Source: Microbispora siamensis (GTDB lineage: Bacteria; Actinomycetota; Actinomycetes; Streptosporangiales; Streptosporangiaceae). Taken from it: a stretch of DNA of 64,000 bases. The stretch's first letter is position 1, and every line of letters starts with the position of its first letter. This document shows positions 1 to 7,425 of this stretch, in pieces. The translations under genes were made by a program, and so were the position numbers. The stretch spans positions 62,001-126,000 of the forward strand of contig NZ_BOOF01000028.1 of assembly GCF_016863095.1 (NCBI RefSeq). Reading direction: 5' to 3'. The notes under the pieces are model-generated. The model made no database searches and was not told where the DNA came from. It worked only from the letters and a program-made list of their open reading frames with translations.

Positions 1-179
1 ACCGGCGCCGGATAACGCACGGCCAGATCGCAGTGGACCGCAGCGACCGCCCCGCACACCGACGCCGACACGTGGGGCAGGCCGGTCACGTGCTCGTCCT
101 CGCTCGCCAGTTTCTCGGCGATCCTCGTGAAGGCGCGGTCGGAGATCGTCGTCGTCCCGTGCGCCGCGGGCTCGCTCAT
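1..179 (-). CDS. Asp23/Gls24-type envelope stress protein, 3'-truncated by the window edge
   Basis: The reading frame starts with ATG at 179 and runs off the left end of the window, so only the first 59 residues are visible. The visible part begins MSEPAAHGTTTISDRAFTRI and continues with a segment resembling the start of the Asp23/Gls24 fold (TISDRAFTRIAEKLA, then VSASVCGAVAAVHCDLAVRY). The start overlaps the stop of the upstream small membrane gene (ATGA), so the two are translationally coupled. Two full Asp23 proteins lie further upstream in the same operon. Family members are cytoplasmic or membrane-associated alkaline and cell-envelope stress proteins with no known enzymatic activity. The family call rests on a short stretch plus operon context. 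Confidence 0.6.
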   Translation of the reverse strand, partial: MSEPAAHGTTTISDRAFTRIAEKLASEDEHVTGLPHVSASVCGAVAAVHCDLAVRYPAP

Positions 180-361
180 TGCCGTCTCGGGTGCATCTGC
201 GGCATGTGTACGCCGCCTTCGAGCACCAGGCCGACGAGGAACCCGGCGATGCCGAGGACCAGGACGATGATGAACGCGCTGAGGCCGCCGAAGGCCCCGA
301 CCACCCCCAGCACCGTGCCGAACAGCAGCCCCGCGAGGCCCCAGAGCGGATAGCCTTCCAT
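176..361 (-). CDS. Small integral membrane protein of the Asp23 operon
   Basis: This is a 61-residue, very hydrophobic protein with two membrane segments separated by a short glycine-rich turn (about residues 5-25 and 29-50) and a short polar C-terminus with histidines and prolines. The chosen ATG at 361 lies 6-7 nt behind an AAGGAAGG ribosome site at about 368-376. Another ATG two codons upstream (367) would leave no spacing. It sits between two Asp23-type genes with overlapping ends on both sides. Small membrane partners (DUF2273-like or similar) commonly accompany Asp23 proteins and anchor them to the membrane, which is the inferred role here. No specific family is proven from sequence alone. 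Confidence 0.6.
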   Translation of the reverse strand: MEGYPLWGLAGLLFGTVLGVVGAFGGLSAFIIVLVLGIAGFLVGLVLEGGVHMPQMHPRRQ

Positions 362-363
362 GA

Positions 364-786
364 TCATTCCTTCCTTCCGCCGTCGTCTCTGACCACGTCG
401 GCGATCGTCACGTCCACCCTGCGGCCGGCCGCCAGGTCGCCGATCGCGTCGCGGACCAGGTCGGCGACCTCCGGCAGCGGCCTGCCGTACCGGGCGACGA
501 TGTCGACCTCGATCGCGTCGTCCCGTACGGCGACGCCGGGGACGAGGCCGCCGGGCAGGTACGTCGCCACCACGCCGAACGGTCCCCGGGACAGGTCGGC
601 GACGTCGGGACACGAGAGCACGCGGTCGGCGATCCGGCGGGCGGAGACCTGGTGTTCCTCTTCCGCTTCGGTGTGGCCGTCCCGCTCCGGCGGCGGGGCT
701 TCCGGGGAGCCGCGCCCGGCGGGCTCGGGCACCGGGACCCGTTGGCGGCCGTGTTCCGCCCCCGCGCTCTCCGGAACGGCGCTCAT
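364..786 (-). CDS. Asp23/Gls24 family envelope stress response protein (140 aa)
   Basis: Residues 1-45 are a low-complexity acidic and proline-rich leader. Residues 46-135 form the Asp23-like domain, with the pattern RRIADRVLSCPDVADLSRG, then alternating strands such as AIEVDIVARYGRPLPEVADLV and a final DVTIADVV strand. The start codon at 786 overlaps the stop of the preceding Asp23 gene (ATGA). The next gene's start region overlaps its stop. It therefore belongs to one translationally coupled operon of three Asp23 paralogues and a small membrane protein. Function is inferred from the family: envelope or alkaline stress homeostasis. Confidence 0.7.
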   Translation of the reverse strand: MSAVPESAGAEHGRQRVPVPEPAGRGSPEAPPPERDGHTEAEEEHQVSARRIADRVLSCPDVADLSRGPFGVVATYLPGGLVPGVAVRDDAIEVDIVARYGRPLPEVADLVRDAIGDLAAGRRVDVTIADVVRDDGGRKE

Positions 787-1259
787 TGGACCCGCGGCTC
801 CCCGTCCGCGGGCGCCTGCTGCTCCTGCTGCCTCGGCAGGTGGACGTCGTCGACCGCGATGTTGACCTCGGTGACCTCCAGCCCGCACATGCGCTCCACC
901 GCCCGGATCACGTGGCTCCGCACCGCCTGCGCGAGGTCGGGGATCGCGACGCCGTACTCGACGATGAGGTGGATGTCCACGGCGGCCTGCCGCTCGCCGA
1001 CCTCCACGGACATGCCGCGGGTGACGCCGTCCTCCCCGCCGAGCGCGCCCCTGATCGCGCCGAACGCGCGGGCCGTGCCGGTGCCGAAGTCGTGGACTCC
1101 GTCGATCTCGCGGGCCGCCATTCCGGCGATCTTGGCGACCACCTCGTCGGCGATCGTGGTGCGGCCTCGCTCCGTCACCAGGCTGGAGCCACCCTGCGTC
1201 CCGAGGGACCGTCCGGGTGCGTGCTCGACGGTCGCGGTCGACGTTCTGGTCTCGGTCAT
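783..1259 (-). CDS. Asp23/Gls24 family envelope stress response protein (158 aa), first gene of the operon
   Basis: This is the clearest Asp23 member of the operon. It has the family hallmark GRTTIADEVVAKIAGMAARE near residue 35, followed by a glycine-rich loop and the strand set VDIHLIVEYGVAIPDLAQAV, and ends with TEVNIAVDDVHLP. ATG at 1259 is chosen because a GGAGAG ribosome site lies 6 nt upstream; an in-frame ATG at 1277 lacks one. It is transcribed away from the gas-vesicle operon. A good match to an actinobacterial stress-sigma promoter lies about 60 nt upstream of the start. Role by family: envelope stress protein, cytoplasmic or membrane-associated. Confidence 0.8.
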   Translation of the reverse strand: MTETRTSTATVEHAPGRSLGTQGGSSLVTERGRTTIADEVVAKIAGMAAREIDGVHDFGTGTARAFGAIRGALGGEDGVTRGMSVEVGERQAAVDIHLIVEYGVAIPDLAQAVRSHVIRAVERMCGLEVTEVNIAVDDVHLPRQQEQQAPADGEPRVQ

Positions 1260-1317
1260 GTGACTCTCCGGCTTCACGTGCGCGGTAGGTACCGCTTACC
1301 GCCGATACAGGCCCGTG

Positions 1318-1341
1318 ATACCCGGTTTGCACACAGTAATC
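1318..1341 (-). promoter_or_regulatory. Candidate sigma-B/SigF-type stress promoter for the Asp23 operon
   Basis: On the minus strand the sequence reads GATT, a 14-nt spacer, then GGGTAT. This matches the Streptomyces general-stress consensus GNNT-N14-16-GGGTAC/T. The -10 element is about 59 nt upstream of the first Asp23 start, a reasonable leader length. The match is by eye. The envelope-stress role of the operon agrees with it. Confidence 0.5.
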
Positions 1342-1477
1342 ATCCGAGGTGGGGCGAGGTTGGGTCATCGGAACCCCTCCAAAACGCCAAGACCGGCGAG
1401 CCCGGGGAGGGCCAGAACGGATGGCCCTAAGGGGGAGATCAAGTCCGACCAAAACTGCCCGGTATGTACGGGATCGA

Positions 1478-1502
1478 GTTTTTCTGTTCCTGTCTAGGGC
1501 AT
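1478..1502 (+). promoter_or_regulatory. Candidate stress-sigma promoter for the gas-vesicle operon
   Basis: GTTT, a 15-nt spacer and GGGCAT are found in the region between the divergent Asp23 and gas-vesicle operons, about 92 nt upstream of the first gvp-type start. This resembles the GTTT-N14-16-GGGTAT pattern of actinobacterial SigB/SigF-family promoters with one mismatch. The rest of the 1260-1593 intergenic region shows no coding signal. Confidence 0.4.
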
Positions 1503-1593
1503 TCATACCGTTCAGTCGGATCGCAGCGCCGCACGGCGAGACGGACGGATGTGCGGAGAGGCGCTTCGGGGGCGGCCAGTAGGAGGCGCGATC

Positions 1594-2151
1594 ATGAAAG
1601 ACGGACTGAAGGTGGCCCTGGCTGTCATCGCGGGCTACTACCTCGGCCGGCACCACAAGCTGCGCCTGGCGCTGGTGCTCGCGCTGGCCATCCTCGCCGC
1701 CCGCCTCAAGGGCGAGGGAACCGCGGGCGCCCTCCTCGAACAGGTCCCCAAGATCCTCGGCGGCAACGTCCCCGACCTGGGCAAGCTCACCGAACGCGTA
1801 CGCGGCGACCTGCTCGACATCGGCAAGGCGGCGGCCATGCGCGCCACCAGCCGCCAGATCGACAACCTGAGCGACAAGCTGCACGAACGCGCCGAGGCGC
1901 TCCGGCAGCCCAAGGGCCGGGGCCGGGCCGCGGAGGAGGAAGAAGAGGAAGAGGAGAAGGGGCGTCCGGAGGAAGGCCGCCGCCGGGTGCCCCGCCGCCG
2001 CCCGCCGCAGCGCGAGCCTGAGCCCGAAGAGGCCTACGAGGAGGAAGAGGAGTACGAGGAGGAGCCGGAGGAGGAGGCAGAGGAGCCCGAACCCGAAGAG
2101 CGGCGCCGGCCCCGGATCCGTCCCACCCGTCCCGTGCTGCGGCGGAGGTGA
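1594..2151 (+). CDS. gvpY: GvpY-like gas-vesicle cluster protein, glutamate-rich
   Basis: The 185-residue protein starts with ATG 8 nt after a perfect AGGAGG (1581-1586). Residues 1-40 hold a hydrophobic segment (VALAVIAGYYLGRHHKLRLALVL). Residues 40-105 look helical and amphipathic (LLEQVPKILGG, then SRQIDNLSDKLHERAEAL). The last 80 residues are low-complexity Glu/Arg/Pro. Position and architecture match the gene called gvpY in Streptomyces gas-vesicle clusters, often auto-annotated as a DNA primase because of its acidic tail. It probably anchors to membrane or vesicle surface, but the function is unknown. It overlaps the leader of the next gene, whose ribosome site GGAGG lies inside its last codons. 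Confidence 0.65.
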   Translation: MKDGLKVALAVIAGYYLGRHHKLRLALVLALAILAARLKGEGTAGALLEQVPKILGGNVPDLGKLTERVRGDLLDIGKAAAMRATSRQIDNLSDKLHERAEALRQPKGRGRAAEEEEEEEEKGRPEEGRRRVPRRRPPQREPEPEEAYEEEEEYEEEPEEEAEEPEPEERRRPRIRPTRPVLRRR

Positions 2152-2156
2152 GAACC

Positions 2157-3596
2157 ATGACCGAACAGACGCGGGAACGAACCCAGGGCGCACGGGCGCC
2201 GGACGAAGGGGCGCTGCCCACGCAACGGCTCGGGCAGGAGTTCCAGAACCTCGCCACGGCCGTGGCCGAGCGCGCGTTGTCGCGGGTCGCCGAGAAGATC
2301 GACGGCCTGGCCGGCCGTCTCACCGACTACGTGGAGCACGGTGGCTCCGGGCTGTTCAGCGCGCTCACCGGCAAAGAGGGCGGCGGACGGGAGGCGCTCG
2401 GCGGGCTGCTCCGCGGCCTCACCCGCGGCCGGGACGCCCGGGGACTGCTCAAGTCGGCCGCCGACCGGCTCGGCGCGACGGGCGGCGGTGGCCTGCTCGG
2501 CGCTGTCACCAGCGCTCTCACCGAGGACGGCGGGGGCGGCCATCCCGTACGCGCGGCCCTCATGGCGTACGGCAAGGAGAAGATCAAGGGCCTGTTCGGC
2601 AGGGGCGGCGGCGGAGGCAAGGGCGGCAAGGGCAAGAAGCTCAAGGTCACCAACATCGTCGAATCGCTCGACATCGGCGCGCCGCTGCGCCTGGTCTACA
2701 ACCAGTGGACGCAGTTCGAGGACTTCCCGAGCTTCATGAAGAAGGTCGAGACCGTCGAGCAGAAGTCCGACGAGAAGCTCGGGTGGAAGGCGCAGGTCTT
2801 CTGGTCCCACCGCACGTGGGAGTCGACGATCGTCGAGCAGGTCCCCGACAGCAGGATCATCTGGCGGTCGCAGGGCCCGAAGGGCTTCCCTGACGGCTCG
2901 GTGACCTTCCACGAGATCACTCCCGAACTGACCCGGGTCCTGCTCGTCGTCGAGTATCACCCGCAGGGGTTGTTCGAGCGTGTCGGCAACCTGTGGCGGG
3001 CCCAGGGCCGCCGGGTCCGGCTCGAGTTCAAGCACTTCAAGCGGCACGTCATGACCAATGCCCTGCTGCGTCCCGACGAGATCGAGGGCTGGCGGGGCGA
3101 GATCCGCGACAGCGAGGTCGTCAAGGACCACGAGACGGCGCTGCGCGAGGAGCGCGAACGCGAGGAGCGCGAGCGGGGCGAGGAGGCCCCCGAGGAGCGC
3201 GAGGAAGCCGAGGAATTCGAGGAGGAAGAGGCCCCGGAAGAAGAAGGCGCTGCAGAAGAGGGCGCCGAAGAGGAGCCGTACGAGGAGGAGGAAGAGGAAG
3301 AGGAGGAGCCCGAGCGGGCCCGCAGGCCCGCCTACGCGGGTGCGGAGCGGGGTGGACGGGCCGGCGCGCCGGTCACCCGGAGGCGCGGGGACGAACCCGA
3401 GGAACGCGGCACGCGGGCGCCGGTCAGGCGGCGCGGGGCGGAGGCCGAGCGAGGCGAGGGCGAACAACCCCGGCGGGGCGAGCAGGGCCGCAGGGGCGAG
3501 GAGTCGGAGGAGACGGGCGAGACCCACGCGGGGGCGAGGGAGGAGCAGCCGGTGCGCCGCCGCCCCCTGGTCCGGCGCCGCCGTCCCCCGGAATAG
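2157..3596 (+). CDS. gvpZ: GvpZ-like SRPBCC (START-like) protein with acidic and basic low-complexity tail
   Basis: The protein has 479 residues. Residues about 1-155 are a glycine-rich helical region. Residues 160-320 form an SRPBCC/polyketide-cyclase-like domain (KVTNIVESLDIGAPLRLVYN, then QFEDFPSFMKKVETVE, WESTIVEQVPDSRIIWRS). From about 325 the protein is a run of Glu-rich then Arg/Glu/Gly-rich low complexity. ATG at 2157 is preceded by GGAGG with 8-nt spacing. Streptomyces gvp clusters carry an equivalent SRPBCC gene (gvpZ) next to gvpY. SRPBCC domains bind hydrophobic ligands; a role in vesicle assembly or lipid handling is inference. The polyampholyte tail may mediate clustering. Confidence 0.7.
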   Translation: MTEQTRERTQGARAPDEGALPTQRLGQEFQNLATAVAERALSRVAEKIDGLAGRLTDYVEHGGSGLFSALTGKEGGGREALGGLLRGLTRGRDARGLLKSAADRLGATGGGGLLGAVTSALTEDGGGGHPVRAALMAYGKEKIKGLFGRGGGGGKGGKGKKLKVTNIVESLDIGAPLRLVYNQWTQFEDFPSFMKKVETVEQKSDEKLGWKAQVFWSHRTWESTIVEQVPDSRIIWRSQGPKGFPDGSVTFHEITPELTRVLLVVEYHPQGLFERVGNLWRAQGRRVRLEFKHFKRHVMTNALLRPDEIEGWRGEIRDSEVVKDHETALREEREREERERGEEAPEEREEAEEFEEEEAPEEEGAAEEGAEEEPYEEEEEEEEEPERARRPAYAGAERGGRAGAPVTRRRGDEPEERGTRAPVRRRGAEAERGEGEQPRRGEQGRRGEESEETGETHAGAREEQPVRRRPLVRRRRPPE

Positions 3597-3681
3597 CAGA
3601 CACGGAATAGAACGGCCGCCCGCGTGCGACGGGCGGGGCGAGTGATCGGAAACGCGACATGGAACCGAGGAGGGGAAGCGC

Positions 3682-4095
3682 ATGACGGTAGCCGTTCCAC
3701 CGGCGGGTGGCGGCGGATTGCCGGGCCGGTCGTCAGGATCGGGCCTGGCCGACGTCATTGACACGATCCTGGACAAGGGCCTCGTGATCGACGCCTACGT
3801 ACGGGTCTCACTGGTCGGCATCGAGATTCTGACCATCGACGTGCGTGTCGTCGTCGCGAGTGTCGACACCTATCTCCGGTTCGCCGAGGCGGTGAACCGG
3901 CTGGACCTGGCGTCCCAGCAGCAGGGGCTGCCCGATCTCCTGTCGAGTGCGCCCCAGAAGATCGCCCACGGCAAGTCCAAGGGCGTGGCCCAGGGCGTGC
4001 TGGAGGCGGCCGGGGAGAAGCTGCAGGACCTCATGGCGAGCTACGCGGAGGAACCCGCCCCGCGTACCCGCCGGCGTCAACGGGAGGAGGACTGA
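3682..4095 (+). CDS. gvpA: Gas-vesicle major structural protein GvpA family
   Basis: The 137-residue protein contains the GvpA core at residues about 21-75 ([40 protein letters not shown]). This is the amphipathic helix-strand-strand-helix unit that polymerises into the vesicle wall. The C-terminal 60 residues extend beyond the core, as in other actinobacterial GvpA proteins. A GGAGGGGAAGC ribosome site precedes the ATG. The next gene begins one base after its stop, within a 10-gene co-directional run. As this cluster has three GvpA-fold genes (here, gvpJ, gvpS), this one is assigned as the main shell protein because its core is closest to GvpA. Confidence 0.85.
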   Translation: MTVAVPPAGGGGLPGRSSGSGLADVIDTILDKGLVIDAYVRVSLVGIEILTIDVRVVVASVDTYLRFAEAVNRLDLASQQQGLPDLLSSAPQKIAHGKSKGVAQGVLEAAGEKLQDLMASYAEEPAPRTRRRQREED

Positions 4096-4096
4096 G

Positions 4097-4888
4097 ATGA
4101 CGGGCTCGACCAGGCAGTCCGGGGCGGGCGACCGCGCCGAGGCTCCCCCGCGCAACACCGCGTGCTACGTCTACGGCATCCTCCCGGAGGACGTGGAGAT
4201 CAGCGAGGACGCCGTGGGGGTGGGCGATCCTCCCGGCCGTGTCAAAATCATCAGGCACGGTGAGATCGCCGCCCTGGTGAGCGACGTCGACGTGGACCGC
4301 CCCCTCGGCCGCGCACAGGACCTGGTGGCGCACGAGCAGCTGCTCGACGAGGCCGCGGCCGAGGTGCCCGTGCTTCCCCTGCGGTTCGGTGCCGTGATGA
4401 CCACGCCGGAAGCGGTCGTGGAGGAGTTGCTGGCGCCGCACCACGACTCGTTCGCGGCCGCGCTGAAGCAGATCGAGGGCCGGGCCCAGTTCGTGCTCAA
4501 GGCGCGGTACGCCGAGCAGCCGGTGCTGGTCGAGGTGCTGACGGAGAACGCCGAGGCCAGACAGTTGCGTGACCGGATCAGGCAGTTGCCGGAAGAGGTG
4601 ACGCGTAACGAGCGGATCCGCCTCGGCGAGCTGATCACGCAGATCATCGCCGCGAAGCGGGAGGCCGACACCCGGGCGGTCGTCGAACGCTTCGAGCCCG
4701 TCACCGTCGGCGCGGTGGTCCGGGACCCCAGCCACGAACGGGACGCCGCGCACGTCGCGTTCCTCGTGGAGAACGACCGCCAGGCCGACTTCGAACGCGC
4801 CGTCGGGGAGTTGCGCTCCGAGTGGGGAGACCGGGTCGAGGTCCGCCTGCTCGGGCCGATGGCACCGTACGACTTCGTCACCACCTGA
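4097..4888 (+). CDS. gvpF: Gas-vesicle protein GvpF/GvpL family
   Basis: The 263-residue protein has a typical GvpF/L two-domain layout. It opens the conserved part with ACYVYGILPEDVE near residue 20 and has the motif VPVLPLRFGAVM near residue 93. It closes with VEVRLLGPMAPYDFV at the C-terminus. The closing WAPYSF/APYDF signature is shared with GvpL in this cluster. GvpF binds GvpA and is thought to act in nucleation or as a chaperone at the vesicle tip. ATG at 4097 lies one base after the gvpA stop, with GGAGGAGG upstream in the end of gvpA. Confidence 0.88.
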   Translation: MTGSTRQSGAGDRAEAPPRNTACYVYGILPEDVEISEDAVGVGDPPGRVKIIRHGEIAALVSDVDVDRPLGRAQDLVAHEQLLDEAAAEVPVLPLRFGAVMTTPEAVVEELLAPHHDSFAAALKQIEGRAQFVLKARYAEQPVLVEVLTENAEARQLRDRIRQLPEEVTRNERIRLGELITQIIAAKREADTRAVVERFEPVTVGAVVRDPSHERDAAHVAFLVENDRQADFERAVGELRSEWGDRVEVRLLGPMAPYDFVTT

Positions 4889-4906
4889 CTATGAGGGGAG
4901 GCCGCC

Positions 4907-5140
4907 GTGGGACTGATCAGCCTGCTGTTCACCTGGCCGCTCGCCCCGATCCACGGCGTCATCCGGCTGGGTGAGCTGATCCAGCAGCAGGTCGAGCATG
5001 AGCTGAGGGATCCGGCGGCGGTCCGGCGGCGGCTGGAGGCCATCGAGGAGGCCAGGCGCTCGGGCCAGATCTCCGAAGAGGAGGAGGCCCAGGCCGTGGA
5101 AGAGATCCTCAGGCTCATGAGCGGCCCGCGGAGGGGGTGA
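4907..5140 (+). CDS. gvpG: Gas-vesicle protein GvpG
   Basis: The 77-residue protein has the standard GvpG form: an N-terminal hydrophobic stretch (MGLISLLFTWPLAPIHGVI) and a charged helical remainder rich in Glu/Arg (RRRLEAIEEARRSGQISEEE) that predicts a coiled coil. It starts with GTG at 4907, preceded by GAGGGGAGG. GvpG is an accessory assembly protein always next to gvpF in this cluster type. The spacing of 18 nt from gvpF and 6 nt to gvpO fits one operon. Confidence 0.85.
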   Translation: MGLISLLFTWPLAPIHGVIRLGELIQQQVEHELRDPAAVRRRLEAIEEARRSGQISEEEEAQAVEEILRLMSGPRRG

Positions 5141-5146
5141 TCGTCC

Positions 5147-5581
5147 ATGCCTCCCCGGCGGAGAGCCCGTTACGACGAGGACGCCGCGCCGTACGGGCGG
5201 CGGGCCTCCTCGGGCATGCCCGTCGAGGAGGACGGGCCGTACGACGAGTCCGAGGACGAAGACGAGTACGAGCGCGGAGATGAGCGCGGTGCCGAGCCGC
5301 GCCGGCGCCGGGCGGCGCTGAACGCGGTGTCCGCCGGACGGCTCGGCCTGCGCTTCATCGCGGATCTGACCTCCAAGGACACGGAGGGGGTCACGTCGGT
5401 GGAACCCGTGGAGAACGGCTGGCTGGTGGACGTCGAGGTCGTCGAGGACCGCAGGATCCCGTCCACCAGCGACATGCTGTCGATCTACGAGTGCCAGGTG
5501 GACGACGAGGGGAACCTCCTGTCCTACCGGCGCACCAGGACCTACCGGCGCGGCAGCGGCGCCTACGGCGGTGGGCTATGA
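5147..5581 (+). CDS. gvpO: Gas-vesicle protein GvpO
   Basis: The protein has 144 residues. Residues 1-55 are acidic and low in complexity. The GvpO domain follows (ALNAVSAGRLGLRFIADLTS, then VTSVEPVENGWLVDVEVVED, then RIPSTSDMLSIYECQVDDEG), ending in YRRTRTYRRG. GvpO is an actinobacterial and haloarchaeal accessory protein needed for vesicle formation, with a proposed regulatory or assembly role. Its stop overlaps the gvpJ start (ATGA). In Streptomyces coelicolor gvpO is the first gene of the cluster. Here it lies between gvpG and gvpJ, a rearranged order. Confidence 0.85.
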   Translation: MPPRRRARYDEDAAPYGRRASSGMPVEEDGPYDESEDEDEYERGDERGAEPRRRRAALNAVSAGRLGLRFIADLTSKDTEGVTSVEPVENGWLVDVEVVEDRRIPSTSDMLSIYECQVDDEGNLLSYRRTRTYRRGSGAYGGGL

Positions 5582-6153
5582 CCGATCCCCGCTCGCGTCC
5601 CGTCCTGCGCGAGTCGTCGTACGCGCCGCCGGCCGTCATGGGCCGGGAGTCGACCAACCTGGGCGACATCCTGGAACGCGTGCTCGACCGGGGCATCGTG
5701 ATCGCCGGCGACATCCGGGTGAACCTGCTGGAGATCGAGCTGCTGACCATCAAGCTCCGGCTGGTCATCGCCTCGGTCGACACCGCGCGGGAGATCGGCA
5801 TCGACTGGTGGGAGCGCGACCCGTGGCTCAGCGGCAGGGACCGCGAACTGGTCGAGGAGAACCGCCGGCTTCGCGAGCGCCTGAACGCGGTCGAGGAGCG
5901 CCTGCTCGCCTGGGAGGAGCGGACCGAACTCGAACCGGGCGAGCGCACGGGTGAGCGTGCGGTCGAGCGGCCGGTTGAACGGCGGGGCGAACGTGCGGAC
6001 GAACGGCCGGTCGAGCGGCGGGGCGAGCGTGCGGGAGAACGCAGGGGAGAAGGCATGAGAGAAGGCGCGGGTGAGCGGCGGGGCGACCGTCAGGCCGAGG
6101 CCCGCGCCCGGCGGCTCGGCCGGCCTCCCGGAACGGAGCCCGGCCGTGAGTGA
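5578..6153 (+). CDS. gvpJ: Gas-vesicle minor structural protein GvpJ (GvpA fold)
   Basis: The 191-residue protein has a GvpA-type core (LGDILERVLDRGIVIAGDIR, LLEIELLTIKLRLVIASVD) followed by IGIDWWERDPWLSG, a motif typical of GvpJ rather than GvpA. After a coiled-coil stretch (ELVEENRRLRERLNAVEERL) the last 60 residues are Arg/Glu/Gly repeats (variants of ERPVERRGER and GERRG) encoded by imperfect short DNA repeats around 5930-6110. GvpJ is thought to form the conical tips of the vesicle. The start overlaps the gvpO stop. The long charged tail is unusual and could be variable in length between strains. Confidence 0.85.
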   Translation: MTDPRSRPVLRESSYAPPAVMGRESTNLGDILERVLDRGIVIAGDIRVNLLEIELLTIKLRLVIASVDTAREIGIDWWERDPWLSGRDRELVEENRRLRERLNAVEERLLAWEERTELEPGERTGERAVERPVERRGERADERPVERRGERAGERRGEGMREGAGERRGDRQAEARARRLGRPPGTEPGRE

Positions 6154-7123
6154 GAACCACCCCGCCGCTCCCACCACCCCGCCGCGGAAGGCGCACGCCC
6201 CTGACGGCCCCCGCGATGTGCACGAGACGCGGGGCGGCGACCTTCGCGCGGCCCGTGAGACCGCCATCCCGGGCGCTCGCGAAGCGCGGGGCGCCGACCC
6301 TGGCGCGGCACCTGAGACCGCCACCCCGGGTGGTCCCGGCGCGGGGGTCTACCTGTACGCGGTGACGTCCGGCGGGGAGCCCCCTCCTGACCTGCGCGGT
6401 GTCATGGAGGGCGCGGTGCGGCCCGTGCCGCACGGCGGGCTCGTGGCCCACGTCAGCGACGTGCCCCTCGACCGGTTCGGCGAGGAACCGCTGCGCCGCT
6501 CGCTGGAGGACCTGGACTGGGTGGAGGCAGTCGCCCGCGCTCACCACCGGGTCGTCGAGGCGCTGGCGGCGGCCGGGCCGACCGCCCCCGTGCGCCTCGT
6601 GACCGTCTACACCGGCGAGGAGCAGGTCCGCGACCTTCTCGACCGGCGGCACGACGACTTCGCGGAGATCCTGTCGCATGTCGCGGGACGCCGGGAGTGG
6701 GGCGTCAAGGCTTACCTGCGGCGGGACACGCCACCTCCCACGCCGGCGCCCGCGGCCACCTCCCCGGCCGGTGGCGACAGCCCCGGGATGGCGTACCTGC
6801 GCCGGAAGAAGGAGAACCTGCGCGGCAGGGAGGACCTGTGGCGCGCGGCGGCCGAGCGGGCCGAGCGGTTGCACGCCGACCTGGGACGGGTCGCCGTGGC
6901 GAGCCGCCGCCACCGCCCGCAGGACCCCCAGCTGTCCGGGCGGAGCGAGTCGATGCTGCTCAACGGCGCCTACCTGGTTGATCCGGCCCGGGAGAAGGAG
7001 TTCGCCGCGGTGCTCGGCGGCTACCGCGACCGGTTCCTGGACGTCGAGCTCACCGGCCCGTGGGCGCCCTACTCCTTCACCTCGATCGACCTCGGGGCGG
7101 GCCGGGCCGGGGGCGTGCGATGA
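6146..7123 (+). CDS. gvpL: Gas-vesicle protein GvpL (GvpF/L family)
   Basis: The 325-residue protein uses a GTG start at 6146 that overlaps the end of gvpJ; GGAG lies about 10 nt upstream. Residues 1-67 are a low-complexity Ala/Pro/Arg leader. The family domain begins with GVYLYAVTSGG. It contains TAPVRLVTVYTGEEQVRDLL, MAYLRRKKENLRGREDLWRA and ends TGPWAPYSFTSI, matching the GvpL closing signature. GvpL interacts with several Gvp proteins during assembly. The overlap at both ends shows coupling with gvpJ and gvpS. Confidence 0.87.
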   Translation: MSENHPAAPTTPPRKAHAPDGPRDVHETRGGDLRAARETAIPGAREARGADPGAAPETATPGGPGAGVYLYAVTSGGEPPPDLRGVMEGAVRPVPHGGLVAHVSDVPLDRFGEEPLRRSLEDLDWVEAVARAHHRVVEALAAAGPTAPVRLVTVYTGEEQVRDLLDRRHDDFAEILSHVAGRREWGVKAYLRRDTPPPTPAPAATSPAGGDSPGMAYLRRKKENLRGREDLWRAAAERAERLHADLGRVAVASRRHRPQDPQLSGRSESMLLNGAYLVDPAREKEFAAVLGGYRDRFLDVELTGPWAPYSFTSIDLGAGRAGGVR

Positions 7124-7425
7124 CGCCCGGCGGGACCCCGGCGTACGTGCCGGAGCGGCCGCGGGGCGCCTCCCTCGCCGCCGAGGGCCGCCTGCCGCCC
7201 GAGCGCGTGGCGCTCGTCGACCTGCTCGACCGGCTGCTCGCGGGCGGCGTGGTGATCACCGGCGACATCGTGCTGTCGATCGCCGACATCGACCTCGTCC
7301 GCATCTCCCTGCGGGCGCTGCTCGGCTCCGTACGCGGCACCGAGCCGTTCGACCCGCTCGGCGAGCCGTACGCGGGGACGGACGACGTCGGCGGCAGGAG
7401 GGAGATCGAGGATGACCGGTGGTGA
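7120..7425 (+). CDS. gvpS: Gas-vesicle minor protein GvpS (GvpA fold)
   Basis: This is a short 101-residue protein with the GvpA-type core ALVDLLDRLLAGGVVITGDI and VLSIADIDLVRISLRALLGS. It lacks both the WWERDP signature of gvpJ and the longer tail of gvpA. Position between gvpL and gvpK matches gvpS in Streptomyces clusters. ATG overlaps the gvpL stop (ATGA), and its own end overlaps the gvpK start by 14 nt. Role inferred: minor shell or tip component. Confidence 0.8.
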   Translation: MTPGGTPAYVPERPRGASLAAEGRLPPERVALVDLLDRLLAGGVVITGDIVLSIADIDLVRISLRALLGSVRGTEPFDPLGEPYAGTDDVGGRREIEDDRW

